Positions 10,009 through 21,949 of a stretch of 64,000 bases of DNA are shown piece by piece. The notes beneath the pieces were generated by a model, which saw only the letters and a list, made by a program, of their open reading frames with translations, made no database searches and was not told where the DNA came from. Where the stretch lies: contig NC_053039.3 in NCBI RefSeq assembly GCF_002575655.3, positions 376,441,633 through 376,505,632 of the forward strand. Direction: 5' to 3'. The translations under genes were made by a program, and so were the position numbers. This DNA is from Aegilops tauschii subsp. strangulata. Taxonomy: Eukaryota; Streptophyta; Magnoliopsida; Poales; Poaceae. Position 1 is the first letter of the stretch. Each line of letters begins with the position of its first letter.

Positions 10009-12370
10009 CCGCCAAAACCAAACCAGCGCCGGCGGGGCCGCCTGCTTCCGCCTCCCATGGCTGGCTGCGCCTCAACGCACGCATCGCCGCCCCACCTTCT
10101 CCTAAATCATTAACGGCGAGCTCCGAGGCCTCGCCGTCGTCCTCCGCGCGCTTTCCTGCGCTCGCCGCGGCGCTGCCCTCTCGCGTTGTCAACATGGTCA
10201 ACAAACAAGAGGAATCAGCAGAGGACTGTACGTGGAGAGAATGACAGTAGGGGCCCACCATGTCCATGGCCGGACGCAAGGAAGTTCCTCATTTTTTGTT
10301 ATATATATATATATACTCCATTGTCAGCATATGGAAAAAGAAAATGCTTCCTGCTAGTGGTTTCCTGACATCTAGGACCCACGACATTGTCAGCGTATAT
10401 AGTCAATAGACAAGAGAACAGCACAAGATCGGCTGACACCTCGGACGTAGCTACTCGAGCAGTATTTTTTTTGTTATTGTTGAGACAGAGCAGGGTTTCA
10501 ACTGGGTTGTGGCCCGTCTAGCCCAGGCTTATATTTTATGTTCACCACATGACCAGCCCAGCTATTTTTTGTTTGTGAAGATGAGCCCAGTTTATTTTTT
10601 CTGAAGAATAGCCAATCCAGGCCTACTTATTTTTCTACGCCCTGATGGGCTGCAACTCTTTCAAGACGCCTGCAAATCTTGAAAGTAATATGAAATGGGC
10701 TGTAAATATAAAAAATAGATGACAAATTGGCAGTTACTTTAGAATTTCTAAAAAAATCACATTTTCAGATTCCAATTTCACCGGGCTTTAACCTAAATCA
10801 AATATATATTCAAAGTATTTTAAATCTGGCTTGACATTTCGGTATTAAAAATAGTTTGGAACCCACAGAAATATGTGAAATTTCGTTTAAATTTTTAACC
10901 CTGGCCTTGGACAACAAAAAAAGGACTGCAATAAATTTCATAAGAAGTTGCAATGAGCTATATATAAATTATTATAAAAATAGGGAATGGTCTGACTTGT
11001 GGGCCTATTAAGTTGACGCGTATGCAAGATTTTTTTACTTATTATATACGACAACAAACGATTCTAGTAGACGTAGCCGTTGTTTGTCAATCCAACGACT
11101 GTCATGTTTAGGCGAGCACTTTTCAATCAATTACGAGAGGCATTCGCTTCTCTGATCTTTAATAAGCGTTCAATCTCTGATCTTCTTGCTCTAGCCGCCA
11201 AATCCAGCGCCGGCGGGACCTCCTGCTCCCACCTCCCATGGCCGGCTATGCTGTCGCGCAGGCCTCACCGCCCCCTACTACTCCCACCGCTGGTCAGGCC
11301 ATCCCTCTACTCACCCACATCACTGCCGTGGCTTCGCCGCCTCCGGGTCATTCCCTTCCTGAGTCTTGCCGTCGTCCATCGCGCTAGTGTTCTCGGCACG
11401 GCGTGGTCAACGTTGTCAACAAACGACAACATCGGAAGAGGAACGTACATGGAGAGGCTGACAGTTGGGACCCACACGGTCCATGGCCGCACGCAAGCAA
11501 GTAGCTCCTTATTACACCAAAAAGAATGAATACTCCCGCTGACAGCTCGGACCCACCAGCTATATCTTCGCACACAAGGAAGTGCCTCCTTATTACGCAC
11601 AAAAAAATGAATACTCCCCCTGCTAGCTGGGACCCACCATAATGGGAGGTTGCCTTGTGGGCCTACTAAGTTGACGCGGACGGAGGGCTTTGTCAACTTA
11701 GTCAACAAATGATTCTCTCACCAGTGACCGTTGGATTGTTAACATCCAACAGTCGTCCTGCTTCTTCAACCTCTGATGATTTTCTTGCTGTAGCCGTCCA
11801 AACCACCACGCGCTCATGCCTCCCGTGGCTGGCTGTGCTGCCGCGGAGGCCTCACCGCCCCCTACTACTCCCACCGCTGGCCAGGCCCTGCGGCGACGGC
11901 AGCCTCACACCGCAGCCGAACCAGTGAACCCTCGTACTCCTCTCCGCGTGGGCATCCACTGCCGGTTCTTCCCCGGCTCCGCGTCGTTCCCTTCCTAGGC
12001 CTCGCCGTCGTCCACCGCCTTGGTGCTCTCAACGCGGTGTGGTCAATGTGGTCAACGAACAACTTCCATCGAAAGAGTACTGTACGTTGAGAGGCTGACA
12101 GCTGGGTCCACGACCGCAGCAAGGAAGTGCCTCCTTATTACACGCAAAATAATTATTCCTCCACCTGACAGCAGGGACCCACCAGACGGGCCACCGTATT
12201 TCAAAAAAATGTTCCCCCTTGACTGCTGGGACCCCCCATCTCTATCTTCGCACGCAAGGAAGTGCGTCCATATTACGGGCAAAAAAAAATTCGCCCCCTG
12301 ACTGCTAGGACCCACCATCTACATCTTCGCACGGAAGGAAGTGCCTGACAGTCGGGACCCACCTGGTCGA
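10009..12370. repeat. GC-rich ~590 bp repeat units
   Basis: Three units begin with AGCCGYCMAAACC/AATCC...CTCCCATGGCYGGCTG, followed by GGCCTCACCGCCCCCTAC, GTGGTCAACRTTGTCAACAA, GAGAGGCTGACAGYTGGGAC and CGCAAGGAAGTGCCTCCTTA. They start at about 10009, 11195 and 11790, so spacing is about 1186 and 595 bp, and the first gap is close to two unit lengths. The 10450-11060 gap holds AT-rich sequence with GGCCCAGCC-type motifs. Overlapping ORFs here follow the repeat and are not genes. Confidence 0.6.
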
Positions 12371-12689
12371 AGTATACGTAGCGTTGTCATTCCGGTCGCG
12401 AACATGTACGTACATACGATCGGTCTGTCTGCAGACTACAGCGATGAACCATGGCCGTGTAAGGAAGGGCATGTGTCGTAGTAGAGGCGCGCACGTAGCA
12501 TGTACACGTACGTACGGCGCCCAGGGTGCAAGAAAGAAAATACGGCCACGTACGTACATACGGGCGGGGTCTCGAACGCCTACTCGTGCATATGTACGGC
12601 CAGGGCTCGTGTACATGGCTGTGTTGGAATGGAGAAGCTGCGTCGTCGTCGTGTTGAAGGGGAGGCAACCGGCTGGGTCGAAACGGAAT

Positions 12690-13000
12690 GTGTGGTCGTG
12701 TTCATCGGGAGTAAACCGGCTTGGACAGAACAGGCGATGGAAATGAGGCCTAGCGTACCGCAGAACGGAGGAAACGACCTTGTGTTCAACCAGCCACGGT
12801 GGAAACATGATCATGCTCATCGGGAGGGGTCTGGCGTACCGCAAAACGGAGAAAACGGACCTCCTACGATCGAAATGGGGTCATGTTGACCGGGAGGGGT
12901 GTGGCATACCACAAAATGGAGGAAGCGGACTTGTGTTGGAGCGCTACGGTCGAAATGGGGGTCCTGTTCATCGAGAGAGGTGTGGCGTACCGCAAAACGG
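12690..13000. repeat. ~80 bp tandem repeat with GCGTACCGCAAAACGGA
   Basis: Four units share GTACCGCARAACGGAG, then AACGGACCT, ACGGTCGAAATGGG, GTTCATCGGGAGGGGTGTGG, at about 12750, 12836, 12906 and 12985. A preceding stretch (12380-12560) is rich in CGTACGTAC palindromes. Confidence 0.65.
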
Positions 13001-13009
13001 GACTCCACG

Positions 13010-13440
13010 GGATACTGTTCATCTCCACCGTTGACATCCTCTAGCCTCCACGGGCTACTGTTCATCCACCGTCGACCTCCTCCAGCCTCCACCTGCGACT
13101 GTTCATCCACGGGCTCCTGTTCATCCAACCTCCACCGGCTACTGTTCAACCAGCCCTCTCCACAGGGGTCCTATTCAACCACCCCTCCACGGGCTACTGT
13201 TCATCTAGCCCTCCACCGGCTACTGTTCAACCAGCCCTCCACCGGCTACTGTTCAACAAGCCCTCCACGGAGTCCTGTTCATCCAGCCCTCCATGGGGTC
13301 CTGTTCATCCACCATCTCGATCGATCAGGATACTGTTCATCGAGCGGCAACGGCCTCTACTACCACGGGGTCCTGTTCATCCAACCCCCCACCGGGAACT
13401 GTTCATCCAAACCCCCTCAACAACGCTCATTGTTCATCCA
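13010..13440. repeat. ~28 bp minisatellite (CTACTGTTCATCCAGCCCTC)
   Basis: More than ten imperfect units of TCCACSGGCTACTGTTCAWC and CAGCCC lie head to tail. They create a Ser/Cys-rich open frame (GYCSSPP, LLFNQPS repeats) that is a by-product of the unit length. There are no unique spacers, so this is a minisatellite, not a CRISPR. Confidence 0.75.
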
Positions 13441-13961
13441 GGGAAGGAGGCAGCAGTGTTCGATCGGCTTCAGTTATCAGCATTAGCCAAGGAATCACTC
13501 GGGTTCAGTTAACAGCAAGGGATTGATCGATCTATCGGGTTCAGTAACGCGTAGCCTGCAGTGCAATCGCTCGTTCAGTTAGAGCCCAATGCCTCGCTCG
13601 GGTTCAGTTAGAGCCCAACGCCTCGCACACGCATGCGTATGTACGAGAGAAACGCGCATCGCTCGATCGGCACCCGACCACCCACCGTAACCGGGAACTC
13701 CCCGATATTTTCCTCGCCCTCGCTTCTACCACGGTTTTTTCCGTCATGGACGGCCCAAAGAATGTCATGCAGCTGCGTCTCGGGCCCGCCCAGGACAAAA
13801 AGCCCATTTTCTGTCATGATTTTTTGTCATCGAAGTAGGACCCCACCACATCTATGATGATACTGGGTTTTGTCACAATTGTCGTCATAGAAGTGTCATA
13901 AGTATGACAGAAAAAATTTCGTTCGGCCCAAAATGTCACGGATGTGTCTTTTTTTGTAGTG

Positions 13962-14510
13962 ATCTCAATGATTCACCATACTATAACCAATACAATGCTG
14001 TGAGAAGGTGTGGAAATAAAGAAAATCGGTCGATGCTTCTCTGAGCAAAGGGCCTCCCTGCGCACGCATTAATTTCCTGGGCATGCTTGTTTCTTCTCAA
14101 TGTTGCGACTACTTTGAGCATGTTGGCAACTCCACAGCTAGCTAGCTGCCTCATCTTGCAATTGATGCTGACACCTTTGCAGCAAACACATGAGGCAATA
14201 GAGATGACTGAACATGAGTCCATATTGTGCAGTTCCCCTGAAATCATCTTCATTGTCCGGAATTTGAAAAGATAGGAAAACAATAGCTATACTTAAACGG
14301 TGTTGCAAAATAGTAACACATATCAATAGCTCGGCATGACAAAACATGATCATCTGGACGAAGGGGATACTGACCTGCCTGAGGAAGATTATATATAATT
14401 CCATAAGTCCTTGGTTGATTTCCACCTTCGGCTGCACTGCTTGTTTGCTACTCCACACATGACAGGATCGTTCCGCACTGCAATCAGCAAGTCAACGTAC
14501 GAATAAGCTT
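13962..14510. other. Low-repeat spacer with exon-like reverse-strand segments
   Basis: On the reverse strand, two open segments (about 14370-14458 and 14150-14260) read smoothly (KVEINQGLMELYIIFLRQ before a GT; QIPDNEDDFRGTAQYGLMFS after an AG). They look like exons of an unrecognised gene, but no family could be named and no start or end was found. Confidence 0.3.
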
Positions 14511-14519
14511 ATTTCATCT

Positions 14520-15640
14520 TGCGGTGGTGATTGTACCTAGTTCCGAATGTAGGAATACTGGCAGCACCATGAGGTTAGCTGACAACAGGTAGATGCGGCC
14601 ATATAAGTTTTGTGCGGTGCTACCAAAATTGAGGTTTGTATCCCTTCCCGTTATGAGAATTCTTCTTGAAGTTGGTAGAATGTGACGGCTTGTTCTTTGC
14701 ATCAAACTTGCCTTTCCCCTGAGATTTGTTCTTGTTGTTTTGGGGCTGGTTGGGCTAGAAGTTCTTCTCGTGTAGCATGTAGGCACTAGAAGCTCCCTCA
14801 GCGACCCAAGCTCGTGTGTCTTTTGTTCTCGCCTTCTCTTCAAAATGAAAAGTTCTAATGAGATCCGAAACGGAAAACTCATGTCTCTTGTTTTTCAGAG
14901 AAGTAGCAAAATCGTTCCACGAAGGTGAAGCTTGGCAATGATGGTCCCAGCAACAACATTGTACGACAACACAGACTTGAAGTACTCAAGTTCCTTAGCG
15001 AGTGACTGTATCTCATGAGTCTGCTGAACAACAGAGCGCTCATCAGTCATCTTGTAGTCACAGAATTGCTCCATGACGTACAACTCGTTGCCAGCGCCCG
15101 AGGCCCCAAACGTGGCCTTGAGCGCAGCCCACATGTCTTTGCCGCTGTAAAACAACATATATGAATCCACAATGGAATTGTTAAGAACACTCAGCAGGGC
15201 GGCTTTGAAGATGGTATGCATGTTCTCAAAAGCTTCCTAATGTGTAGGATTAAGATCGCCCTCAGGCTTACCCTTAGTGGTGTCATAGCAGTACATGATC
15301 TGAAACCAATATACTGCTCTTGTGTGCCACCCTTTATATAGCACCCCCTTAAAAGTAGGCAGCTTCAAAAGCGCAGCAAAACCACTCGGAGTAAATTGCC
15401 TATAATCAGGTTTTTGGATTGGATTGTTGAATATATGAGGAATTTACTATGAGATGTAATCCGAATCAACAGTAAATAGATCATGACAACAATTGCAAAG
15501 ATCAAAGTAATGATGTGGACTAAACCAGGAGGACAGAATCACATACTGTACAGCGGGAGCAGAACCGCTGTGGTTGATGTTGTCACTCATGTCGTTGATG
15601 AAGAGGTTACCGAGGTCGGGGAAGAAGGCTGTCATTGAGG
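14520..15640 (-). mobile_element. Ty1/Copia gag remnant
   Basis: The reverse strand encodes a decayed Copia gag. An N-terminus near 15640 reads MTSSMTAFFPDLGNLF. A UBN2/gag-like core at 15221-14895 reads NSIVDSYMLFYSGKDMWAAL, then QFCDYKMTDERSVVQQTHEI and SLAKELEYF. A basic Asn/Lys-rich tail leads towards the zinc-knuckle region (14880-14600). Frameshifts separate the pieces. Pol and clear LTRs were not seen, so it is a fragment. The unannotated 15650-15960 stretch may be its 5' leader. Confidence 0.7.
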
Positions 15641-15964
15641 AAGTCATCGCTGGCAACAGTCACAGGAGTGTGCTCCCCAAAAACCTGATCGCCCCTCTCC
15701 CGTACAGGATCACGAAAGAAGGGATGGCGAAGAATTGCGTGGCGGCGCTAAGATCTGGAATGGTGCGAAACCATATGATACAGCGGCGGCTAGGGTAGAG
15801 CCTGTCAGGTCGGTCATGCGAGTAAGACCAAGTTGTATAATAGTAGGCCTTTGGCCCAAACCCCACGTCCAAGTCAATAATAGCCCCACTATCCAAAAGA
15901 ATCAGAAACGGCTGAGTAATTAAGGCGTCCGTTAATTATTAATTAATACCTTAATAAATTTTCC

Positions 15965-16430
15965 GACTCACACCACACTTAGAGCATGGTTAATAGTATA
16001 GCCAACATCCGGCTATATCAATTTGACAAATCTGCTAGAACCAACCTAATACGGAGCCTGCTTACAATAGTCAGTCCCTTTAGTATAATACTATATCATT
16101 AACAATGGCCCCACCTTTTGTCTCACAAAGTATGTGTAGTCTGAAATGTCGGGCAGGCAGCGGGCGGTGCCCTTGGTCGGCGCGCCGCTTCAATGGCGGA
16201 AGCAGTGACAGGTCGCGTCGCCCTGACTTGCCATCAATGTGGAACGGCGGGCTCGGCTGGCGCCGGGCGGGAAGGTTTCGATTTTTGATTCAGTTGTTGT
16301 GCTGCTACCGTCCAATATTCGCGTGTGGTTGTTTCTAGAATAAAAAAAGGAGGTACTTCTACTTATGTTATTCCCACTATGGCTAGCCTTGCACTTGGAT
16401 CTTTGCCTCTTCTGGAAGTTGAACAATAAT
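15965..16430. other. MITE-like and spacer sequence
   Basis: About 15980-16125 contains GAGCATGGTTAATAGTATAG and TAGTATAATACTATATCATT, resembling termini of small grass MITEs, but paired termini and a target duplication could not be fixed. 16130-16430 holds no recognised gene. Confidence 0.3.
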
Positions 16431-16434
16431 GGTG

Positions 16435-16930
16435 GTACTACAGTAGTACTTCTGGCAATCTGACACAAAATGAACTGCTGCACGTCCACTGCTTGTAAGC
16501 AAAAGTTTCTCCTCGTGCTGAGAGCCACCGCGCACGCGTTGGCGAGGGAGAAGGTGTAGTAAGCGTGCTTCTCATCGTTCTGCGAGTTAACGGGACACAT
16601 CAAATTTATTTAGTATGTCCTCTCTCCAAAAAAGGGCTGACCATGTCATGGCTACCATCTCGTGCTCCGTCGTTGAGTACGTGAACTATTCATGTGCCAT
16701 CGAGGAGAAAAATATTGCGTATAGGAGTAGGTGCCATCGAAGTGCATGACTCGCTTACGCATTCCTTATCTGATTATCTCCATTTTCTTGCATGACACGT
16801 GCACCTTGATGCTGGATGTCTCGCGTGTTGGCAAAAGGATGAACAAAGCTCATGAAAAAAAAGAGTGGAAGAACATAGATTCCCGACGACCGAGAAGGAG
16901 CAAGGAACCTCGCGGTTGAGCGTCTGCAAG
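16435..16930 (+). repeat. Long direct repeat, left copy
   Basis: This block recurs in the same orientation at 36528-37043. Shared stretches include GGTACTACAG, GTAAGCAAA, TTCTGCGAGTT then ACGGGACACA, GACCATGTC, CATGGCTACCATC, GCATGACACGTGCACCTTGA, GTTGGCAAAAGGATGAACAA and GACGACCGAGAAGGAGCAAG. Homology stops at GAGCGTCTGCA in both. No coding frame is conserved. The copies flank the Gypsy plus CACTA-1 composite, about 20 kb apart. Confidence 0.8.
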
Positions 16931-17700
16931 GAACCTTGCATGTTTTCCCCTATTTTTTGCTGCGTGCCCGCCTATAAACAAATAAAAGAACATGAACTCT
17001 TCGCTAACCACTAGAGACGATACATCAGGATGCTAAGTTGAAGATATTTTATTAGTTTATATTGATAACCACGCAAGAAGCCACGCATGTACAGGACGCA
17101 TGCAGCCACACATGTACACACGCCAACGCACTAACTCATGCCGATCCAACTCATGCACAAACGCGCACAACATGGAGCACACAACGCACGTACACATCAC
17201 ATACATGCACACACACTCGGCCGTAGAATGCACGTGAATAACACATGCATGCGCACACACTCGGCTGCATGGAGGCGTGCGCCATCTGCGGTGACGTCCG
17301 GTTCGTCGTGCTACGGCGAAGCTCGCACACAACGGCGCCTACGCATCTCTTGCAGCACCACTTTGCCGTCGTTGCTCAACGACTAGCCGGAGACGAAGAC
17401 GACCGCAGCCTCGGCCTTAGAGCTATCACCGATGGAAAAGGACGCACGCTGCACGCACACGAGCACGTACGGAGTGCCCACAACGTTGTGCGTCCCCAGT
17501 CGCCTCTACTCCTTCTACGCACGTTGTCTATGAAGGCGGTTGCATGGCTAATGATGATGTGGGTGAGATCTTCTAGGACTCAGATGATGACGAGGAGGGT
17601 GTCTCCAACAGTGTTCCTCGGCTCGCACCTCTTGCATCACGGTGGTCGAGCTTGGAGTCATTCATCTGGTACATGTGGCATCTCAGATCTAGACACAAGA
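16931..17700. other. Unassigned sequence next to truncated LTR
   Basis: The stretch is rich in ACACAC/GCATGCAC motifs (17090-17260), then has a GC-rich coding-looking segment (17260-17700), including a frame with DSDDDEEGVSNS before the LTR junction. No family was recognised. The Gypsy LTR homology starts abruptly at 17701, so this is the sequence joined to the LTR by a deletion or rearrangement. Confidence 0.35.
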
Positions 17701-20500
17701 TGACCGCTTTGACCGCCGGTGGTTTAGCCCCGGTTGACCAGGGGATTTGACCCCCCTGGTTCTATGACATGCGGGCCCCGCCCGGCTAATTAATCTAGTT
17801 TAGGTTTAAACCTAATTAGTTTAACCTAGGTTAGTGCTAATTAAACTAGGTTAGTTTAGTTAGCCACTAACACGCGGGCCCCACTGGTCAGCTTGACCTG
17901 GGCTGCCCCGTTGACTCGCTTACGTCATGCTGACGTAGTGCTGGCGCAGCAATGCATTTTCTGGAATTAGTTTATTTCTAAATAATTAGAAAATCCAGAA
18001 AATTGCCTAAACTTCTAAAAATCATAGTAAATCAACCGTAGCTCCAAATCAAATAATTTATATATGAAAAATGATCAGAACAATCCATTCTATCCATTGG
18101 TACTGGTTTCATTTATGATAAAGCACCTTAACCTTGCTGTTCATATCAAAACATGATAATGCACTTTATAAATTCATAGTTTGAGTTTGAATTTGAATCT
18201 TTGGTTCAAATAAGCTCAAACCCTTCTGTTCTTAGCTGCATTAGCTCAAATCGCAGCATATTGCCATGTCAGGATCATGCATCATATTGTGCATTGCATT
18301 GATCATGTTTCTTCTCTGTTTGCCGGTATTGTTCCCCCTCGGTAGACGTTGTTCCGACGATGAGATCGATGACACCGAGGAAGAACTATACTATCTTCAG
18401 AAGTGCCAGGCAAGCAAAACCCCCTTGTTCGTTCCGATACAATCCCACTCTCTCGCTCCTGCTCTCTTTTACTGCATTAGGACAATAACGATTCATCTGT
18501 TACTTGCTGCGGTAGTTGAACCCCTTATCATATGCATGACTTGTCATTGCCACAGTAAATAGATGAAACCCACTAGAATGAGTAGGAGTTGTTTGAGCCC
18601 TGATGTGCCTACTCATTCATGCTTGTTTGTTGTGCCTGCTATTGCTTCGAGTTGTGTCAGGTCTGATTCATCGGGGATGAATCGGAGGTGTGTGAACATG
18701 TCTTACTATTAAGAGCTAAGTGTGTGAACACGATTTGGTAAAGGTAGCAGTGAGAGGCCATGTAGGAGTACATGGTGGGTTGTCTCATTGCTGCCGTCCT
18801 CAGAACTGAGTTCTGTGTTTGTGATCCATGAACAACTACTACCACACATTGGGATCCTTAATTGACTCTCTCGGCTTCTTAACCACCCTTGTGCTCTGTC
18901 CAAAAGTTGCAAGTAGTTTCTGGTGTTTGTAGTATGCTGGAGACCGTGCCAGCGCTGACCCGAGGGGTGGGCTGTGATGCGGTAGGAACGTGGCCGGGTA
19001 TGCCGGGCGCCCGTTTGGTGTCACGGAACCCTGTACACATCGTTCGGGGCCGTATGTGGAAACCTCGGCAGGACTCCCTGCGGATGGAACCTGAATAGGC
19101 GATAAACCTGGACTAGAGACTTGAGGGTTTAGGTAGGCCGTGGCTGACACCCTCGTTGGGCTTCCGCTTGAAGGTTGCTGAGTACATGTCGTGTAAACGG
19201 CGGTAAGTGGTGAGAGCGTGTGTGAAGAAGTACACCCCTGCAGGGTTAACATCATCTATTCGAATAGCCGTGTCTGCCGTAAAGGACTTCTGGGTTGCCT
19301 ATAACAGTTCATAGATAACTTGAAGTGGATACTCTAAAATTCCCAAGATAAGCGTGAGTGCTATGGATGGCGTTCTCGTAGGTAGACGGGAGCGGATCCA
19401 TAGTGGTGTATTGATTGGTGAATATGTGGACTCGTGTGCGCCACCTCAAAAGAGTTGCTTGCGGTCGTAGTTCAGGTTAGCCACTGAGTCAAAGCTGGCT
19501 TGCTGCAGTTAAACACCACTACCCCCTTTATTGATACCGACGCATATGTAGTTAGTTCTGATGTAAGTCTTGCTGGGTACATTTGTACTCACGTTTGCCT
19601 ATTTTATGTTTTTGCAGAGAGACGTCAGTCTCGCTAGTAGTTCCGCGTGGACTTCGACGTTTAGCTTGTTACCTCAGCTACGATCTTGTGCCCTCGGCAA
19701 GATCTTGTAGATAGTCAGGCTTCTCAGCCTTCTTCATTTGTAGTTGTCTGTACTCAGACAAGTGAAGCTTCCACATGTGCTTGTTGTTTGTATGCTCTGT
19801 ATGTTGGGGTCATGAGGCCCATGTTTGTAATACTTGGCTCCTCGGAGCCTAATGAATAAATACTTGAGTCGTAGAGTTATGTTGTGATGCCATGTTGTAT
19901 TTACACATATCGAGCATATTGTGTGTATGATTGAAATGCTTGGTATGTGTGGGATCCGACAACCTAGTTGTTTTTCCTTGGTAGCCTCTCTTATGGGGAA
20001 AAGTAGTCTTGTGCTTCCATGAGCCATAGTAGTCCGCTACAGCCCGGTTCACCAGAGTCCTGCTAGCCCAGCACTACTGCTCCGGAACACTTGACTGGCC
20101 GGCATGTGATTCACTTCGTTCCTGTGTCTGTCCCTTCGGGGAAATATCACGTGGTGACATCCGGAGTCCTGCCTAGCCTGCTACAGCCCGGGTTCCCGGA
20201 GTCCTGTTAGCCCAGTGCTACAGTCCGGAATCGCACGCTGCTGACCGACATGCTCGATGTTGATTCATGTATGCATGTCCCCCGTAAGTTAGTGCCAATT
20301 TGGGTTCACGACTAGTCATGTCGGCATGGGTTCTTTGTCATATGGATGCTAGCGGCACTATCATATACGTGAGCCAAAAGGCGCAAATGGTCCCGGGCCA
20401 TGGTAAGGCGACACCCGTGGGAATACCGTGTGTGAGGCCGCAAAGTGATATGAGGTGTTACCGGCTAGATCGATGTGCACTTGGAATCGGGGTCCTGACA
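17701..20500 (+). repeat. 5' LTR (left part missing)
   Basis: It matches 25151-27920 of the 3' LTR with scattered substitutions and small indels. One is a 27-bp segment at about 18343-18369 that the 3' LTR lacks. The true left end, which should begin TGTCACAGCCC about 4.1 kb before 20500, is absent. Confidence 0.85.
18266..18562 (+). CDS. Small LTR ORF, membrane-like (5' LTR copy)
   Basis: A 98-residue frame starts MSGSCIILCIALIMFLLCLP, a strong hydrophobic segment, then an acidic DDTEEELYYLQ stretch and a second hydrophobic part (TIHLLLAAVVEPLIICM). The 3' LTR has the same frame open at 25738-25986, differing by an in-frame 27-bp indel. No family was recognised. Expression is unproven; it may be chance openness in a conserved LTR. 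Confidence 0.25.
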   Translation: MSGSCIILCIALIMFLLCLPVLFPLGRRCSDDEIDDTEEELYYLQKCQASKTPLFVPIQSHSLAPALFYCIRTITIHLLLAAVVEPLIICMTCHCHSK

Positions 20501-20504
20501 GCTT

Positions 20505-20516
20505 TGGTATCAGAGC
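20505..20516 (+). other. Primer-binding site (tRNA-iMet)
   Basis: TGGTATCAGAGC, four bases after the LTR end, is complementary to the 3' end of plant initiator tRNA-Met, the usual minus-strand primer of Gypsy and Copia elements. It fixes the orientation as plus. Confidence 0.9.
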
Positions 20517-21949
20517 CTGACTGCCTGTAGGATTACCAAGCCAAACTGGTCGAAGTCGAGTCTAGAAATGCTTTAGTTATATAAGGGAATTGATTGTGGA
20601 AGGGAACGTAAGGCTCTTTTTACTCCTTATACCTTATGCCCTTCTGATCTAAGTCAGCCTCTTCTCTTCTACGGGGATTAAGAACTAGGCCTTCTCATCT
20701 ATCTATCAGGATGACGTGTTACTAATCCATAGACTTATAGGATTGATGGATTCAAGTCTCAGTTCAGTTTCTACTATTTCTGTATGTTCATAGCTGGCCT
20801 CAGAACCTTGATATGATGTTGTTAAGTGACTATGCAAATCCTTGTGAATGTCTCAAATATTTTTCTGAGCATTTGCAGCCGTTATGCTGTCCGAGTCATC
20901 CCAGGTTTCTTAACAGTCTGATGCATTTGCAAATCCCTTCCTCCCGTTCCTGATGTCCTTTTGGGCCAGATTAAGCACACTAAACGGTCTGTTGAGATAC
21001 TCTACTGCCTCGACATATAAGATGGAGCTAGTATTATGACCCTAGGCATCCTGGAAAGTCACCCAGAAATCTAGCCATATTTTGTGTTCCCCGTGTGATG
21101 ATTCTGGCCATCATTCTCGAAAGCATCCCATGATGTTATTAGTTAGTAGGTATTCTATTCCTGGGTTCTTGCACCCGAGATTCACCCTACTTCATGTTGT
21201 TAGTATTTGCTAGTTCCCTTAAGATATTAGTAACCTTTGCGATAGTCCTCGAGGTCCGTGGTATTTCCTTCTTCCAAATACCATGAACTGCTGATTCAGA
21301 AGTTCTTGAACCAGAAGACCACAACCAGAGTGCTCTTAATGAGTTCTCTATTCTACATTATGCATCTGCCAGTTCTACCTTCCTGCATAGGCTATCCGAA
21401 AGAAATGTTGACCTTTGCTCGACATACTAATCGATGCATCCACAACTCAGAAAGATATATGTTCCTTGAGTTGTTACTCTTCACTTGTATTCTGACCATT
21501 GTCTATCAATCGATAGTCTACAGTATGTGTGCATTTGTTCGTCGATGCCTATTATCCCTGTGGTCCGTTAAGCCATTCTATTTCGGAATGACTAGGAGAA
21601 ACAAACTCCAGTACCTCATCCATATCTAAGATTGGGTCAAAGCAATTGTATTCCGCAGATCAAATTGCCAATCCAGCCTTTGATCTGTTCTACCTTGGGA
21701 TATTACCATCTTTATATAAAAATGTCATGGGAATTGCACACCCTCTTACGAGTTCATGATGCAGTGATACTTCTCGCCATCATCATTCATTTCTCGGTCT
21801 CCGTGTTATTCTAACCGGAATGCCGACAAGCGAGCTATATGATGTGTGAAATCAATACTCCTAGCAATCCCGTTGCTGGGCAGTTCTGAAAGGCAAGATT
21901 GTTCTCGAGCTTAGTAACATATCGGTGGTTCGTGATGTTCCAAATATCT

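Larger units (their letters stand above)
9990..13961. mobile_element. Repeat-rich element ending in a CACTA terminus
   Basis: The right end at 13941-13961 reads, on the reverse strand, CACTACAAAAAAAGACACAT, a CACTA (En/Spm) terminus, with subterminal TGTCATAGAAGTGTCATAAG motifs. Leftwards lie a ~28-bp minisatellite, ~80-bp repeats and ~600-bp repeats in that order. No left CACTA terminus and no transposase were found, so the left boundary (just after B3 gene B) is provisional and the region may combine more than one element. Confidence 0.5.

Noticed and set aside
12899..13486. 195-residue Ser/Cys-rich ORF
   Set aside because: It is generated by the 28-bp minisatellite; the frame drifts with unit changes and has no domain.
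17057..17332. Cys/His-rich reverse-strand ORF
   Set aside because: The residues come from an ACACAC/GCATGC-rich stretch, not from a zinc-finger spacing.
18839..19255. Reverse-strand ORF in the Gypsy LTR, also open at 26224-26679
   Set aside because: Openness in both copies follows from recent LTR identity; there is no recognisable domain and it lies antisense to the element.
20505..20516. tRNA-Met gene fragment
   Set aside because: Only the 12-base primer-complement is present, directly after an LTR; no cloverleaf arms follow.
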